From: Paraburkholderia lycopersici
GTDB lineage: Bacteria > Pseudomonadota > Gammaproteobacteria > Burkholderiales > Burkholderiaceae
Length of the DNA stretch: 64,000 nucleotides
Reading direction: 5' to 3'
Assembly (NCBI RefSeq): GCF_900096975.1
Contig: NZ_FMYQ01000010.1
Location: forward strand, 1-64,000
Shown here one piece after another: positions 1-8,915 of this stretch. Each line of letters begins with the position of its first letter. The first letter of the stretch is position 1. A model generated the notes under the pieces. The model ran no database searches. It saw only the letters and a list, made by a program, of their open reading frames with translations, and was not told the DNA's origin. Made by a program: the position numbers and the translations under genes.

Positions 1-459
1 ACCGGCCCGAATCCCACGGACCGGCGCAAGCTCGGCAGCAAACACCACCTCATCGTCGACGCACAAGGCATCCCGCTCGCGGTCATCCTGACCGGCGCGA
101 ATCGCCACGACATTACGCAGCTTGACGCACTGGTCGAGGCCATTCCGCACATTCGAGGCAAGCAGGGGCGTCCTCTGCACAAACCGAAAATCGTTCAAGG
201 TGACCGGGGCTATAGTTCCGAGGCACACCGGCAGCGCTTGCGAGCGCGTGGCATCACGCCGATGCTCGCGAAAATCGGCGCGCCCCATGGCAGCGGGCTT
301 GGCAAAACGCGTTGGCCAGTCGAACGCTCGATTGCATGGCTTCACTCGTTTCGACGCCTGAAGATTCGTTACGAACGCTATGCGTATATCCACGAGGCAT
401 TCCTATCTTTGGCTTGCGCCTTGATTTGCTGGACGCGTCTGAAACCACTGCTTAACTAA
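1..459 (+). CDS. IS5-family transposase, C-terminal part (cut by window edge)
   Basis: The reading frame is open from base 1 to the stop at 457-459, so the gene starts outside the window. The visible 152 residues match the C-terminal half of an IS427-type IS5-family DDE transposase: PNPTDRRKLGSKHHL, then TGANRHD, GDRGYSSE and the late ERSIAWLHSFRRLKIRYER block that carries the last acidic residue. The element appears to end near 474, where the terminal sequence abuts the stop codon of the minus-strand argE gene. Nothing seen suggests the visible part is broken. Whether the element is complete cannot be judged here. Confidence 0.85.
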   Translation, partial: TGPNPTDRRKLGSKHHLIVDAQGIPLAVILTGANRHDITQLDALVEAIPHIRGKQGRPLHKPKIVQGDRGYSSEAHRQRLRARGITPMLAKIGAPHGSGLGKTRWPVERSIAWLHSFRRLKIRYERYAYIHEAFLSLACALICWTRLKPLLN

Positions 460-474
460 TTTCGCAACAGCTTC

Positions 475-1647
475 TTAGTCTTCGGCCTGCAAATGCTGTG
501 CGAGACGCATCAACATCGCATCGCAGCGACGCAATTGACCGGCGGTGACGAACTCATCCGGCTTGTGCCCCTGGTCCATGCTGCCGGGTCCGCACACCAC
601 GGTCGGAATGCCGGCCTGTGTGAACAGGCCGCCTTCGGTGCCGAAGGCCACCGTGCCGAAGTCGCTCGATCCGCACAGCCGCGCAAGCAGTTGCGCGGCC
701 TCGCTCGTGGGCGGCGTGGCGAGGCCCGGATACGCGTTGAGCGTTTCGAACCGTATGTCCGTTTCGGCCTGCACGGCGCGCATCTTCGGCACGAGTTCGC
801 TTTCGGCGTAACGCCTCAGGTCGCGGGCGACGGTGTCCGCGTCGAAGCTCGGCACCGCGCGCACTTCGAAGTCGAATTCGCACTCGGCGGGCACGATGTT
901 CAGGGCGCGGCCGCCGCTCACGACGCCGGTCTGCACCGTCGAGAACGGCGGGTCGAAACGCGCGTCGCGATACTCCGGGCGCGCGAGTTCGTCGCCGATC
1001 GTTTCCAGCCTGTTGATGAGTCGCGCCGCGTACTGGATCGCGTTCACGCCATACGGCGCGTACGCCGAGTGACACGCGGCGCCTTTCACGTGACAGCGCA
1101 TCGCGAGCTTGCCCTTGTGTCCCAGCACGGGCTTGAGTTCGGTCGGCTCGCCGATCAGGCACAAACGCGGCACATGCTCGCGCTTCGCGAGTTCGGCGAG
1201 CATCGGCCGCACGCCGAGACAGCCAACTTCCTCGTCGTACGAAAACGCGAGATGCACCGGCATGCTCAGCGGCGCGCGCAGCAGCGCGGGCACCGCCGCC
1301 AGCACGCATGCAATGAACGATTTCATGTCGGCGGTGCCGCGTCCGTACAAGCGTCCATCCTTTTCGGTCAGACGAAACGGATCGACCGTCCATGTCTGGC
1401 CGTCCACGGGCACGACGTCGGTATGACCCGAGAGCACGATCCCCCCGCGATCGCGCGGGCCGATCGTCGCAAACAGATTGGCCTTCGTCTGCTGCGCGTT
1501 GTGGAACAGTTCGCACTCGACGCCCAGGCCGGCAAGATACGACTCGATGAACGCGATGAGTTCGAGGTTCGAGTCGCGGCTCACGGTCGCGAATCCGATC
1601 AAGCGCTCCAGTATCGCGCGGCTCGTCGCCCCGCTCATGTCACTCAT
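475..1647 (-). CDS. argE: ArgE-like M20-family deacetylase (acetylornithine deacetylase type)
   Basis: The 390-residue product is a zinc-dependent M20 amidohydrolase of the ArgE/DapE/ACY1 group, cytoplasmic, expected to deacetylate N-acetyl-ornithine or a related N-acylated amine. Metal and catalytic motifs are visible: SGHTDVVPVDG (His75, Asp77), GRGTADMK (Asp107), SYDEEVG (Glu139/Glu140), GEPTE (Glu167) and a late GHKPDEF histidine. Length is usual for ArgE (about 380-390). It overlaps the upstream DUF1028 gene by 8 nt and is the last gene of a four-gene minus-strand set with RidA and a flavin monooxygenase. That context suggests a catabolic rather than purely biosynthetic job. Its stop codon sits exactly where the adjacent IS ends, so the true C-terminus may have been altered. 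Confidence 0.85.
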   Translation of the reverse strand: MSDMSGATSRAILERLIGFATVSRDSNLELIAFIESYLAGLGVECELFHNAQQTKANLFATIGPRDRGGIVLSGHTDVVPVDGQTWTVDPFRLTEKDGRLYGRGTADMKSFIACVLAAVPALLRAPLSMPVHLAFSYDEEVGCLGVRPMLAELAKREHVPRLCLIGEPTELKPVLGHKGKLAMRCHVKGAACHSAYAPYGVNAIQYAARLINRLETIGDELARPEYRDARFDPPFSTVQTGVVSGGRALNIVPAECEFDFEVRAVPSFDADTVARDLRRYAESELVPKMRAVQAETDIRFETLNAYPGLATPPTSEAAQLLARLCGSSDFGTVAFGTEGGLFTQAGIPTVVCGPGSMDQGHKPDEFVTAGQLRRCDAMLMRLAQHLQAED

Positions 1648-2317
1648 CGCCCGGTACTCCGTAGCTGGGCGCGGCCGTGGGGTTCAGCGCGCGCGCGATG
1701 TAGTCCTGCATCTGCGGACGGTACGCCTCCCACAGACCGGCGAGCGCAGCGATCGGCGCTTCGTCGGCCCAGTCCACGCGCAGGTCGACGACCGGCCAGA
1801 CCTGCGCATCGACGATCTTGAGCGCCGCCGAATGCACCGGCCCCGCCTCGCCCCCCGCCCCGATCGCCGCGTTCATGGCGAACAGCAGCCGGTCCGCGAG
1901 CGCGCCTCGTTCGCTTTCGAACGCCTGCACCATCGCTTCGATCACCTGCTCGTCGGCGAGCATGTTGCCTGCCGCAACGCATTGCTCGCCCGCGCGTGCG
2001 TGGCGCCGCCCAAGCGCCTGCGCTCCGGTAAAGAGCGCCGTGTGCCCCGCCCCGTCGACGACCGTGACCTGACGGTATGCGCTGAACGGATCCCGTGCGA
2101 GCGCGCGTTGCAACGCCGTCTCCGGCGTCAGTTTTTCGCGCTCCAGCAGGTCGAGCACCTGTGCGCCGATCGCGGGCAGCGTGACATTCTGCGTCGCCAC
2201 CACACCGACGCCCGCGCGCGCCCACGCGCAGCGCGCGCCTACGGCGATGCTCGACGAACTGATGGCAATGCCCAGTTGCCCGCTTTGCGCGCAACGTCCG
2301 ACGATCGAGAAGGTCAT
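1640..2317 (-). CDS. DUF1028 family protein (Ntn-hydrolase-like fold)
   Basis: The 225-residue protein begins MTFSIVGRCAQSGQLGIAIS and continues with GVVATQNVT, both typical of DUF1028. Proteins of this family are predicted Ntn-hydrolase-fold enzymes and often sit beside amidohydrolases and RidA genes. No reaction is established. The start is supported by AAGGAG about 8 nt upstream. The gene lies 10 nt after ridA and overlaps argE by 8 nt, so it is translationally tied to that operon. An accessory role in amide or N-acyl breakdown is inferred from the neighbours only. Confidence 0.8.
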   Translation of the reverse strand: MTFSIVGRCAQSGQLGIAISSSSIAVGARCAWARAGVGVVATQNVTLPAIGAQVLDLLEREKLTPETALQRALARDPFSAYRQVTVVDGAGHTALFTGAQALGRRHARAGEQCVAAGNMLADEQVIEAMVQAFESERGALADRLLFAMNAAIGAGGEAGPVHSAALKIVDAQVWPVVDLRVDWADEAPIAALAGLWEAYRPQMQDYIARALNPTAAPSYGVPGDE

Positions 2318-2327
2318 GGGCCGCTCC

Positions 2328-2759
2328 TTAACCCTGAATGGGTTGCCAGCTATCGGGAATCACGGCGATCACGTCGATTTCCATGAGCCATTGCGGCTGC
2401 CCCAGCGCACTCACCACGAGCCCGGTCGAAATCGGATAGACACCCTTTAGCCACTTGCCGACTTCCTGATAAACGGGTTCGCGATAGCGAGGGTCGATCA
2501 GATACGTGGTCGTCTTGACAATGTGCGTGAGGTCGCTGCCCGCTTCCTCCAATAACTGCTTGACGTTCTTCATGGCCTGTTCGGCTTGCGCACGCGCGTC
2601 GCCGAGCCCGACCAGATTGCCGTCAAAGTCCGTTCCCACCTGGCCGCGCACGTAGACCGTGTTGCCAGCGCGAACGGCCTGGCACAGGTCGTTGTCGAGC
2701 GACTGGTTCGGGTACGTGTCTTTCGTGTTGAACATGCGGATACGGGTATGCGTGGGCAT
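2328..2759 (-). CDS. RidA/YjgF-family protein
   Basis: The 143-residue protein belongs to the RidA (YjgF/YER057c/UK114) family. Members hydrolyse reactive enamine/imine intermediates or have evolved into specific deaminases. Family features seen are the AVRAGNTVYVRGQVG strand, QAMKNVKQLLEEAGS, the VKTTTYLIDPRYREP segment and a C-terminal MEIDVIAVI. I chose the ATG at 2759 because it gives a normal RidA N-terminus and a TGATG overlap with the stop of the upstream flavin monooxygenase gene. Its place between an N-oxidising type enzyme and an amidohydrolase suggests removal of imine products in the same pathway (inference). Confidence 0.88.
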   Translation of the reverse strand: MPTHTRIRMFNTKDTYPNQSLDNDLCQAVRAGNTVYVRGQVGTDFDGNLVGLGDARAQAEQAMKNVKQLLEEAGSDLTHIVKTTTYLIDPRYREPVYQEVGKWLKGVYPISTGLVVSALGQPQWLMEIDVIAVIPDSWQPIQG

Positions 2760-4096
2760 CAGTTCACTCCTAACTCGTTGAGATTCGGTTCGGCCGGCGC
2801 GGGCGCGGCGTCGCGCTGCGCGCACTGGGCGCGACGCTGTGCGGCGTCGCGATAGTCGAGATATTTACGCTGTGTCGCGATCTGGTCGGCAAGATGTTTG
2901 GCGTCGTGCCACACGCCCCAGATGAACGACGAGCCGCGCCGCGACAGCCACGGCAAGCCCAGGAAATACACGCCCGGTTCCGTCGAGACACCGCGTTGAT
3001 GGCGCGGCTTGCCCTTTTCGTCGAAGGCATCGACCTGAAGCCACGCGTAGTCCTGCGCGTAACCGGTCGCCCAGATGATCGTGCTCACGCCCGCTTCCGC
3101 GAGGTCGAGCGTGAGGAGCGGATGCGTCACACATTCCGGATCGGCGGGAATGTCTCTCGCGTGCGGCTCTTCCGGCAGATCCACGCCATTACGTTCGATA
3201 TACGCGTCGGCGGCGTCGAGCAGCGTGAAGAGGCTCTGGTCGCCGCGTGTGAGATTGGCGGCGAGATCGTCGGCGAAGGTGACGACGTGGCCGTCGATCG
3301 ATTGCGTCACGCCCACGAGCGTCATGCCCTGATGCGCCAGCGCGCGGAACTCGACGGTCTGCCCGCCGCGCGCGCCGCTCACGGCAATCGTCACGTGCTC
3401 GCGGCCCGGACCCGCAACCTCTTTGTCCCATTCGCCGAGCACGCCCAGCCACCAGCAAAAGTCGCGATTGCGGTACGCGCGCGGCGGCCGGTCGTGCGCC
3501 CCCACCGAGAGATAGACCTTGCGGCCGGCGCGCATGAGTTCCTCGGCGATCTGCACGCCCGACGAGCCCGCGCCCACGACCAGCACCGCCCCGGGCGGCA
3601 GCTGCCCGGGATTGCGGTAAGCGACGGAATGCATCTGGGTGAGCGTCGCGTCGTCCGGAGCGATGGGCGGAATCACGGGGCGCTGGAACGGACCGGTTGC
3701 GACAACCACCCGTTGCGCGTCGATCACGCCGTCGGTCGTCTCCACGCGAAAGCCTGCGCGGCCCGCGTGACGCGTGACGCGCGTGACCTCGACGCCCGTG
3801 CGGATCGGCGCGTGATATTTGCGCGCGTAGGCCTCGAAATAGTCGGCGACCTGATCCTTGGCGGCGAAGGCGTCCGGGTCCAGACCGTCGAATTCCATGC
3901 CCGGGAAACGGTCGTGCCATGCCGGGCCGTTCGCGACGAGCGAGTCCCAACGCGCGGTGCGCCAGCGTTCGGCGATGCGATCGCGTTCGAGCACGAGATG
4001 CGGCACGCCGATCCGGCTGAGATGCTCGCTCATCGCGATGCCGGCCTGCCCGGCCCCGACGATGAGCGTATCGATTGACGTTGTTTCAGCCGTCAT
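2759..4096 (-). CDS. Flavin-containing monooxygenase (FMO/CzcO-like)
   Basis: The 445-residue product is a two-dinucleotide-domain flavoprotein. An N-terminal FAD site VGAGQAGIAMSEHL is near residue 15, and a second Rossmann motif VVGAGSSGVQIAEEL for NADPH lies near the middle. An ATGY motif (IIWATGYAQDYAWL) is near residue 345. These are hallmarks of class B FMOs and CzcO-like oxidases acting on N, S or carbonyl groups. A longer start at 4222 is possible, but the ATG at 4096 follows a strong AAGGAGG ribosome site and gives a natural FAD-site N-terminus. It is the first gene of the minus-strand set and is divergent from the LysR gene 221 bp away. Substrate unknown. Confidence 0.85.
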   Translation of the reverse strand: MTAETTSIDTLIVGAGQAGIAMSEHLSRIGVPHLVLERDRIAERWRTARWDSLVANGPAWHDRFPGMEFDGLDPDAFAAKDQVADYFEAYARKYHAPIRTGVEVTRVTRHAGRAGFRVETTDGVIDAQRVVVATGPFQRPVIPPIAPDDATLTQMHSVAYRNPGQLPPGAVLVVGAGSSGVQIAEELMRAGRKVYLSVGAHDRPPRAYRNRDFCWWLGVLGEWDKEVAGPGREHVTIAVSGARGGQTVEFRALAHQGMTLVGVTQSIDGHVVTFADDLAANLTRGDQSLFTLLDAADAYIERNGVDLPEEPHARDIPADPECVTHPLLTLDLAEAGVSTIIWATGYAQDYAWLQVDAFDEKGKPRHQRGVSTEPGVYFLGLPWLSRRGSSFIWGVWHDAKHLADQIATQRKYLDYRDAAQRRAQCAQRDAAPAPAEPNLNELGVN

Positions 4097-4282
4097 GGCT
4101 GCCTCCTTCTGAAGAACGATGCGGAACGAGCCGAGCATGGCCCGCGGATGGCGGAAAGCGGAGCTGGCCGAGCGATCTGGCGGTATCAGGGGAGAAAATT
4201 TACGCTTTGCGGTGGTCATCACAAACTACTTAAAAAAAATGCGTTGCATTGTTTTTCGCTATGCAAGCAAGTCCCGCGTGAT

Positions 4283-4298
4283 CGACAATGTTTTGTCG
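4283..4298. promoter_or_regulatory. Inverted repeat upstream of the LysR gene
   Basis: A perfect inverted repeat, CGACAA-TGTT-TTGTCG, lies 19 nt before the ATG of the LysR gene, in the 221-bp region shared with the divergent flavin monooxygenase operon. Position and symmetry suit an autoregulatory operator. LysR sites usually carry a T-N11-A core, and that fit is not clear here, so the regulator binding it is unproven. Confidence 0.4.
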
Positions 4299-4317
4299 GT
4301 AATCCTCAGGAGAGGCG

Positions 4318-5262
4318 ATGGATCACAATCCGCTGCGCTATTCGCTGCGCCAGTTGCGCTATTTCGTGGCGGCCGCGGAAGCGCTGTCCTTCACCGCCGC
4401 GGCCCGGCGGCTGCACATTTCGCAGCCGTCGATCTCCACGGCGCTCGCGGATCTGGAAGCGTCGTTCGGCGTGCAGCTGTTCATCCGGCATCACGCAAGC
4501 GGGCTTTCGCTCACGCAGTCGGGGCGCGATCTGCTCGGCCATGCGCGCAACCTGCTCAAAAACGCCGAAGAACTGCAGCTTGCCGCGGGCGAACTGGACG
4601 GCGGCATGACCGGATCCATCTCGCTCGGCTGCCTCGTCTCGCTTGCGCCGCCGCTCATGCCGGGCATCATCAGCCGCTTCGTGAAAGAGCATGCGGGCAT
4701 CGCGTTTCGCACCACGGAGGCGCATCAGGACGCGTTGCTCGGCGGCTTGAGCGACGGCTCGCTCGACATCGCGCTCACCTATAGCCTCGATATCGCCGAC
4801 GGCATCGCCTTCACGCCGCTGCTTTCGCTGCCGCCCTACGTACTGCTGCCGAAGACGCACCGGCTCGCTCGCGCGCGCAAGGTCGCGCTCGTCGATCTGC
4901 TCGAAGAGCCCTATGTGATGCTCGATCTGCCACACAGCCGAGAGTATTTTTCGGCGTTGTTCGATTCGGTCGGCGCGCGGCCCGTGCCCAGTTTTCGCTC
5001 GTCGCAACCCGAAGTGGTGCGCGGCATGGTGGCGAACGGACTCGGTTACAGCATCCTCAATTTCCCGCTCAAATCGACGCGCACGGTGGACGGCGAGCAC
5101 TTCGTCATCAAGCACTTCGAGGACAACGTGAGCGCGACCACGCTCGGCATCGCGCAGTCGAGCGGCATGCGCGCGCGCCGCGTCGTACAGCACTTCGCAG
5201 CGTTCTGCGAGGCCTATGTGCGCGAACTCCACGTGCAAGAGGAGCATAAGGCGAACGCCTGA
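4318..5262 (+). CDS. LysR-family transcriptional regulator
   Basis: The 314-residue protein has the LysR winged-helix N-terminus (LRQLRYFVAAAEALSF, TAAARRLHISQPSIS, LEASFGVQLFIR, LTQSGRDLL) within the first 75 residues. A periplasmic-binding-like effector domain follows to the end. A ribosome site CAGGAGAGGCG precedes the ATG. The gene lies between two oppositely transcribed blocks: the FMO-RidA-DUF1028-argE set on the minus strand and the Rieske oxygenase-ABC transporter set downstream on the plus strand. It is the obvious candidate regulator of both. The inducer is unknown. Confidence 0.92.
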   Translation: MDHNPLRYSLRQLRYFVAAAEALSFTAAARRLHISQPSISTALADLEASFGVQLFIRHHASGLSLTQSGRDLLGHARNLLKNAEELQLAAGELDGGMTGSISLGCLVSLAPPLMPGIISRFVKEHAGIAFRTTEAHQDALLGGLSDGSLDIALTYSLDIADGIAFTPLLSLPPYVLLPKTHRLARARKVALVDLLEEPYVMLDLPHSREYFSALFDSVGARPVPSFRSSQPEVVRGMVANGLGYSILNFPLKSTRTVDGEHFVIKHFEDNVSATTLGIAQSSGMRARRVVQHFAAFCEAYVRELHVQEEHKANA

Positions 5263-5298
5263 GCCTGCGTTGGCGCCTGCGTCTCTCGAAGCGCATAA

Positions 5299-5326
5299 GT
5301 TTTCCCTATCCTTTACATGGGAAAAC
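5299..5326. promoter_or_regulatory. Perfect inverted repeat before the Rieske oxygenase gene
   Basis: Arms GTTTTCCC and GGGAAAAC (8 bp each) are separated by 12 bp and lie about 70 bp upstream of the Rieske gene start, in an AT-rich stretch unlike the surrounding coding DNA. Downstream TTGACT copies (around 5333 and 5346) could be -35 elements. A regulator site for the oxygenase-transporter operon is the simplest reading. LysR binding is not shown. Confidence 0.45.
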
Positions 5327-5396
5327 AATATTTTGACTAGTAATTTGACTTGTTAGATTGGAGTCCATGCACAGCCCACTAGCTCATGGAGGCCGC

Positions 5397-6548
5397 ATGG
5401 CATCACTCCCCTCGCCCCCTGACACCGGGCACGATTTGCTTCACGCGCTGCGCGCCAACTGCGAGCGCCCGTTCGAAGATGCCCGCGCGATGCCGCCGGG
5501 CGTCTATACGTCGAACGATTTTCTCGCGCTCGAACAGCGTGACGTCTTTCGCAACGAATGGCTTTGCGTCGGGCGCACGAGTGAACTGGCGAAGCCCGGC
5601 GACTACGTGACGACTCAGATCGACGATCAGCCCGTCGCCGTGCTGCGCGATGCGAACGGCGAACTGCGCGCGTTCTCGAATGTCTGTCTGCATCGCATGT
5701 CGGTGCTGCTCGAAGGCAGTGGCAACGTGCGCCGCATCGTCTGTCCGTATCACGCCTGGAATTACACGCTCGACGGCGCGCTCGCCGGTGCGCCGCTGAT
5801 GGATCGCCAGCCGGGCTTCTGCAAGGAGCACTACAGGCTGCCTTCGGTGCGCTGCGAAGCGTGGCAAGGCTGGATCTATGTGACGCTCAATAACGACGCG
5901 CCGCCCGTTGCCACGCAGCTCGCCGGACTCACCGCACTGATCGAGCCGTACGGCATGACCGACTACGTGCAGACCTTCCACGAAGAACACGTGTGGGACA
6001 CGAACTGGAAGATCCTCGCCGAGAACTTCATGGAGAGCTATCACCTGCCGATGCTGCATCGCGCGACGGTGGGCCCGCATTCGAAGCTCGAGGAAATGGA
6101 GTGCCCGCCGGGTCTGCCGGCGTTCAACTATCACTGGATCACGAAGGAGGCGACGCTGCCGATTGGCAACGCCCACCCCGGGAACCAGCGCTTGCAGGGC
6201 CACTGGCGGCGCACCACGGCGCTGCTCGCGATCTACCCGACGCATCTCGTGACACTCACGCCCGGGTATTTCTGGTACCTGATCCTGCAGCCCAGAGGCG
6301 TCGGCCAGGTGCATATCCGCTTTGGCGGCGGCCTCGCGCCGGAATTCATCGACGATCCGAAATCGGCCGAGTACATGGCCACGCTCAAGACGCTGCTCGA
6401 CGAAGTGAACGCCGAAGACCGCCACGGCGTCGAGGCCGTGTTCCGCGGCGTGCACGCGCCGCTCGCGCGCGCCGGGCACCTGAGCCACCTCGAGCGGCCC
6501 AACTACGATTTCGCGCGTTATCTCGCTCGCCGCATTGCCGCAGCGTGA
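5397..6548 (+). CDS. Rieske non-heme iron oxygenase, alpha subunit
   Basis: The 383-residue protein has an N-terminal Rieske [2Fe-2S] domain with CLHRMS and CPYHAWNY (C-x-H ... C-x2-H), about residues 85-130. A C-terminal catalytic domain follows, with the mononuclear iron histidines in ENFMESYHLPMLH and a late acidic ligand region. It resembles the choline monooxygenase/betaine and carnitine demethylase branch more than classical aromatic dioxygenases (recalled family style, not a search). No beta subunit or reductase gene is adjacent, so it must borrow electron transfer partners. TTG 5358 and ATG 5367 are alternative starts; ATG 5397 has GGAGG 5 nt upstream. It precedes a PotABCD-type transporter, suggesting uptake and oxidative N-dealkylation of an amine. 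Confidence 0.87.
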   Translation: MASLPSPPDTGHDLLHALRANCERPFEDARAMPPGVYTSNDFLALEQRDVFRNEWLCVGRTSELAKPGDYVTTQIDDQPVAVLRDANGELRAFSNVCLHRMSVLLEGSGNVRRIVCPYHAWNYTLDGALAGAPLMDRQPGFCKEHYRLPSVRCEAWQGWIYVTLNNDAPPVATQLAGLTALIEPYGMTDYVQTFHEEHVWDTNWKILAENFMESYHLPMLHRATVGPHSKLEEMECPPGLPAFNYHWITKEATLPIGNAHPGNQRLQGHWRRTTALLAIYPTHLVTLTPGYFWYLILQPRGVGQVHIRFGGGLAPEFIDDPKSAEYMATLKTLLDEVNAEDRHGVEAVFRGVHAPLARAGHLSHLERPNYDFARYLARRIAAA

Positions 6549-6592
6549 GCCGCGCGCCACGTTTCTCGCCGACCGACATTTGATGCCGTCCC

Positions 6593-7810
6593 ATGCAAAG
6601 CGAACCGTTCATTTCATTTCAAGGCGTCAGCAAGTCGTATGACGGCGTGCACAGCGTTGTCGACGGACTCGACCTCGATGTCGCGCGCGGCGAATTCGTT
6701 TCGCTGCTCGGACCTTCGGGTTCCGGAAAAACGACCACGCTGATGATGCTCGCAGGCTTCGAATCGCCGACCCATGGCGAGATTCGTCTAGCCGGCCAAC
6801 GCCTCGACGACAAGCCGCCGCACCGACGCGACATCGGCATGGTGTTCCAGAACTATGCGCTCTTTCCGCACATGACGATCGCGGAAAACGTGGCGTTCCC
6901 GCTCTCGGTGCGCAAGGTGAGCCGCAGCGAACAGCAGGCGCGCGTCGCGCGCGCGCTCGACATGGTCGAACTCGGGCATCTCGCGAAGCGCCGCCCCGCG
7001 CAGCTCTCGGGCGGCCAGCAGCAGCGCGTCGCGCTGGCTCGCGCACTCGTGTTCGAGCCGAGCGTCGTGCTGATGGACGAGCCGCTCGGCGCGCTCGACA
7101 AGCGTCTGCGCGAAACCATGCAGTACGAAATCATGCGCCTGCACCGCGAACTCGCGCTCACCGTCGTCTACGTGACGCACGATCAGCATGAAGCGCTGAC
7201 GATGTCCGATCGCGTCGCCGTGTTTTCCGATGGCTGCATCCAGCAGGCCGCCGCGCCGACCGAGCTCTACGAAAATGCGGCCAACGCGTTTGTGGCGAGC
7301 TTCGTTGGCGAGAACAACGGCTTGACGGGGCACGTCACCTCGACGGATGGCGAATGGGCCGCGCTGCAGCTCGCCGATGGCGGCACCGTGCATGGCCGCG
7401 CGGGCACGCAGCTCAAGCCCGGCGACACGGCGATGCTCGCGCTACGCCCCGAACGCGCGCACATCGCCCCAACCGCCGGGAGCGCGCTCGACGCGCAGCA
7501 GCAGAACCTCAACGCGGTGCGCGCGCTCGTGCATGAACTCGTGTATTGCGGCGACCACCATCGCGTTCATCTGACGCTTGCGAGCGGCGAAGCACTGGTC
7601 GTCAAGGTGCCGAACACCCAGCATCACGAATTGCCCGCGCTCGGCCATCACACCGTCGTGACCTGGCGTCGCGACGACTGCAAGGTGCTGCCCTTTACTG
7701 TGACTTCCAGCGCGCACGCGCCGGCCGGGGAATCCGGTGCGCGCGCCGCTTCGATCCCGCCGTCCACTTTACCCGCCTCGCCACTCATCGCAGGAGTCAA
7801 ACAAGCATGA
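6593..7810 (+). CDS. ABC transporter ATP-binding protein, PotA type
   Basis: The 405-residue ATPase has Walker A GPSGSGKTT (about residue 43), Q-loop VFQNYALFPHMT, signature LSGGQQQR, Walker B VVLMDEP and the switch histidine in VTHDQHEA. A C-terminal TOBE-type domain of about 150 residues follows, which is usual for PotA/spermidine-putrescine-type importers. It energises the permeases encoded downstream at the inner membrane. Its TGA overlaps the ATG of the binding-protein gene (ATGA), showing tight operon structure. The substrate is probably a polyamine-like or quaternary amine (inference from family and neighbours). Confidence 0.93.
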   Translation: MQSEPFISFQGVSKSYDGVHSVVDGLDLDVARGEFVSLLGPSGSGKTTTLMMLAGFESPTHGEIRLAGQRLDDKPPHRRDIGMVFQNYALFPHMTIAENVAFPLSVRKVSRSEQQARVARALDMVELGHLAKRRPAQLSGGQQQRVALARALVFEPSVVLMDEPLGALDKRLRETMQYEIMRLHRELALTVVYVTHDQHEALTMSDRVAVFSDGCIQQAAAPTELYENAANAFVASFVGENNGLTGHVTSTDGEWAALQLADGGTVHGRAGTQLKPGDTAMLALRPERAHIAPTAGSALDAQQQNLNAVRALVHELVYCGDHHRVHLTLASGEALVVKVPNTQHHELPALGHHTVVTWRRDDCKVLPFTVTSSAHAPAGESGARAASIPPSTLPASPLIAGVKQA

Positions 7811-8862
7811 AAACGAATCGCTCTATGATCCGCACCGCCCTCGCCGCCTGTGGCTTCGGTGTGGTCGCCATGACCGGGGCCCATGCCGCCGACACGATCT
7901 CGGTCGTGACGTTCGGCGGAGCCTATGAAGCGGCCGCGAAAAAAGCGTGGTTCGAGCCGTTCACCGCGAAGACCGGCGACCAGTTCGCCACCGAATCGTA
8001 CGACGGCGGCCTTGCCAAGCTCCAGGCGATGGAACAGGCGAAGAACCCGACGTGGGATTTGATCGACCTCGAAACCAACGACGCGATCAACGCGTGCGAC
8101 GAAGGCCTGCTGGAGAAGTTCGACAAGAAAACGCTCGGCAACACCAGCGACTTCCTGCCTGGTTCGATCAGCGAATGCGCGGTCGCCGCGATGGTCTGGT
8201 CGACGGTCTACGCCTACGACACGAGCAAACTGAAGACCGCGCCGACCACCATTGGCGACTTCTTCGACCTGAAGAAATACCCTGGCAAGCGCGGCATGCG
8301 CAAGTCGCCGAAGGTGGCGATGGAGTGGGCGCTGATCGCCGACGGCGTCGCGCCGCAGGACGTCTACAAGACGCTCGCCACGCCCGCCGGCGTCGATCGC
8401 GCGTTCAGGAAGCTCGACACGATCAAGCCGAACATCGTCTGGTGGGAAGCGGGCGCCCAGGCGCCGCAACTGCTCGCCGACGGCGCGGTCGTGATGACGC
8501 AGGCCTATAACGGCCGGATCGACGACGCCGTGCACAAGGACAAGAAGCCGTTCAAGGTCGTGTGGGACGCGCAGGTGTACGACTATGAATGGTGGGGCGT
8601 GCCGGCCGGTGCAAAACATGGCGACGCGGCGCGCAAGTTCATCGTCGCATCCACCACGCCGCAGGCCTACGCCGATCTGTCGAAGTACATCGCCTACGCG
8701 CCGCCGCGCAAGGACGCGATCCCGCAGATCGACAAGGCACGCCTGAACGACCTGCCGACCGCGCCCGCGAACTTCAAGCGTCCGCTGCAGATCGACGCGG
8801 CGTTCTGGGCGGACAACGCCGACGCGATCAACAAGCGCTTCCAGAACTGGCTCGCCCAGTAA
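7807..8862 (+). CDS. Periplasmic substrate-binding protein, PotD type
   Basis: The 351-residue protein starts MKTNRSMIRTALAACG, a Sec signal peptide ending near AHAA (about residue 28). The mature protein begins with ISVVTFGGAYEAAAKKAWFEPF, characteristic of spermidine/putrescine-type solute-binding proteins. The ATG at 7807 overlaps the stop of the ATPase gene and has CAGGAG 9 nt upstream. It would deliver the ligand to the two permeases that follow. Polyamine-binding acidic residues cannot be assigned with confidence, so the ligand remains open. Confidence 0.9.
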   Translation: MKTNRSMIRTALAACGFGVVAMTGAHAADTISVVTFGGAYEAAAKKAWFEPFTAKTGDQFATESYDGGLAKLQAMEQAKNPTWDLIDLETNDAINACDEGLLEKFDKKTLGNTSDFLPGSISECAVAAMVWSTVYAYDTSKLKTAPTTIGDFFDLKKYPGKRGMRKSPKVAMEWALIADGVAPQDVYKTLATPAGVDRAFRKLDTIKPNIVWWEAGAQAPQLLADGAVVMTQAYNGRIDDAVHKDKKPFKVVWDAQVYDYEWWGVPAGAKHGDAARKFIVASTTPQAYADLSKYIAYAPPRKDAIPQIDKARLNDLPTAPANFKRPLQIDAAFWADNADAINKRFQNWLAQ

Positions 8863-8915
8863 CGCGAGCCCCCCGCAGGAACATTCCGCTTCGACAGCTC
8901 AGGCGCCACGCGACG

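Noticed and set aside
2328..2825. Longer RidA reading starting at 2825
   Set aside because: The extra N-terminal residues are Arg-rich and overlap the flavin monooxygenase gene; ATG 2759 gives the normal family start with TGATG coupling.
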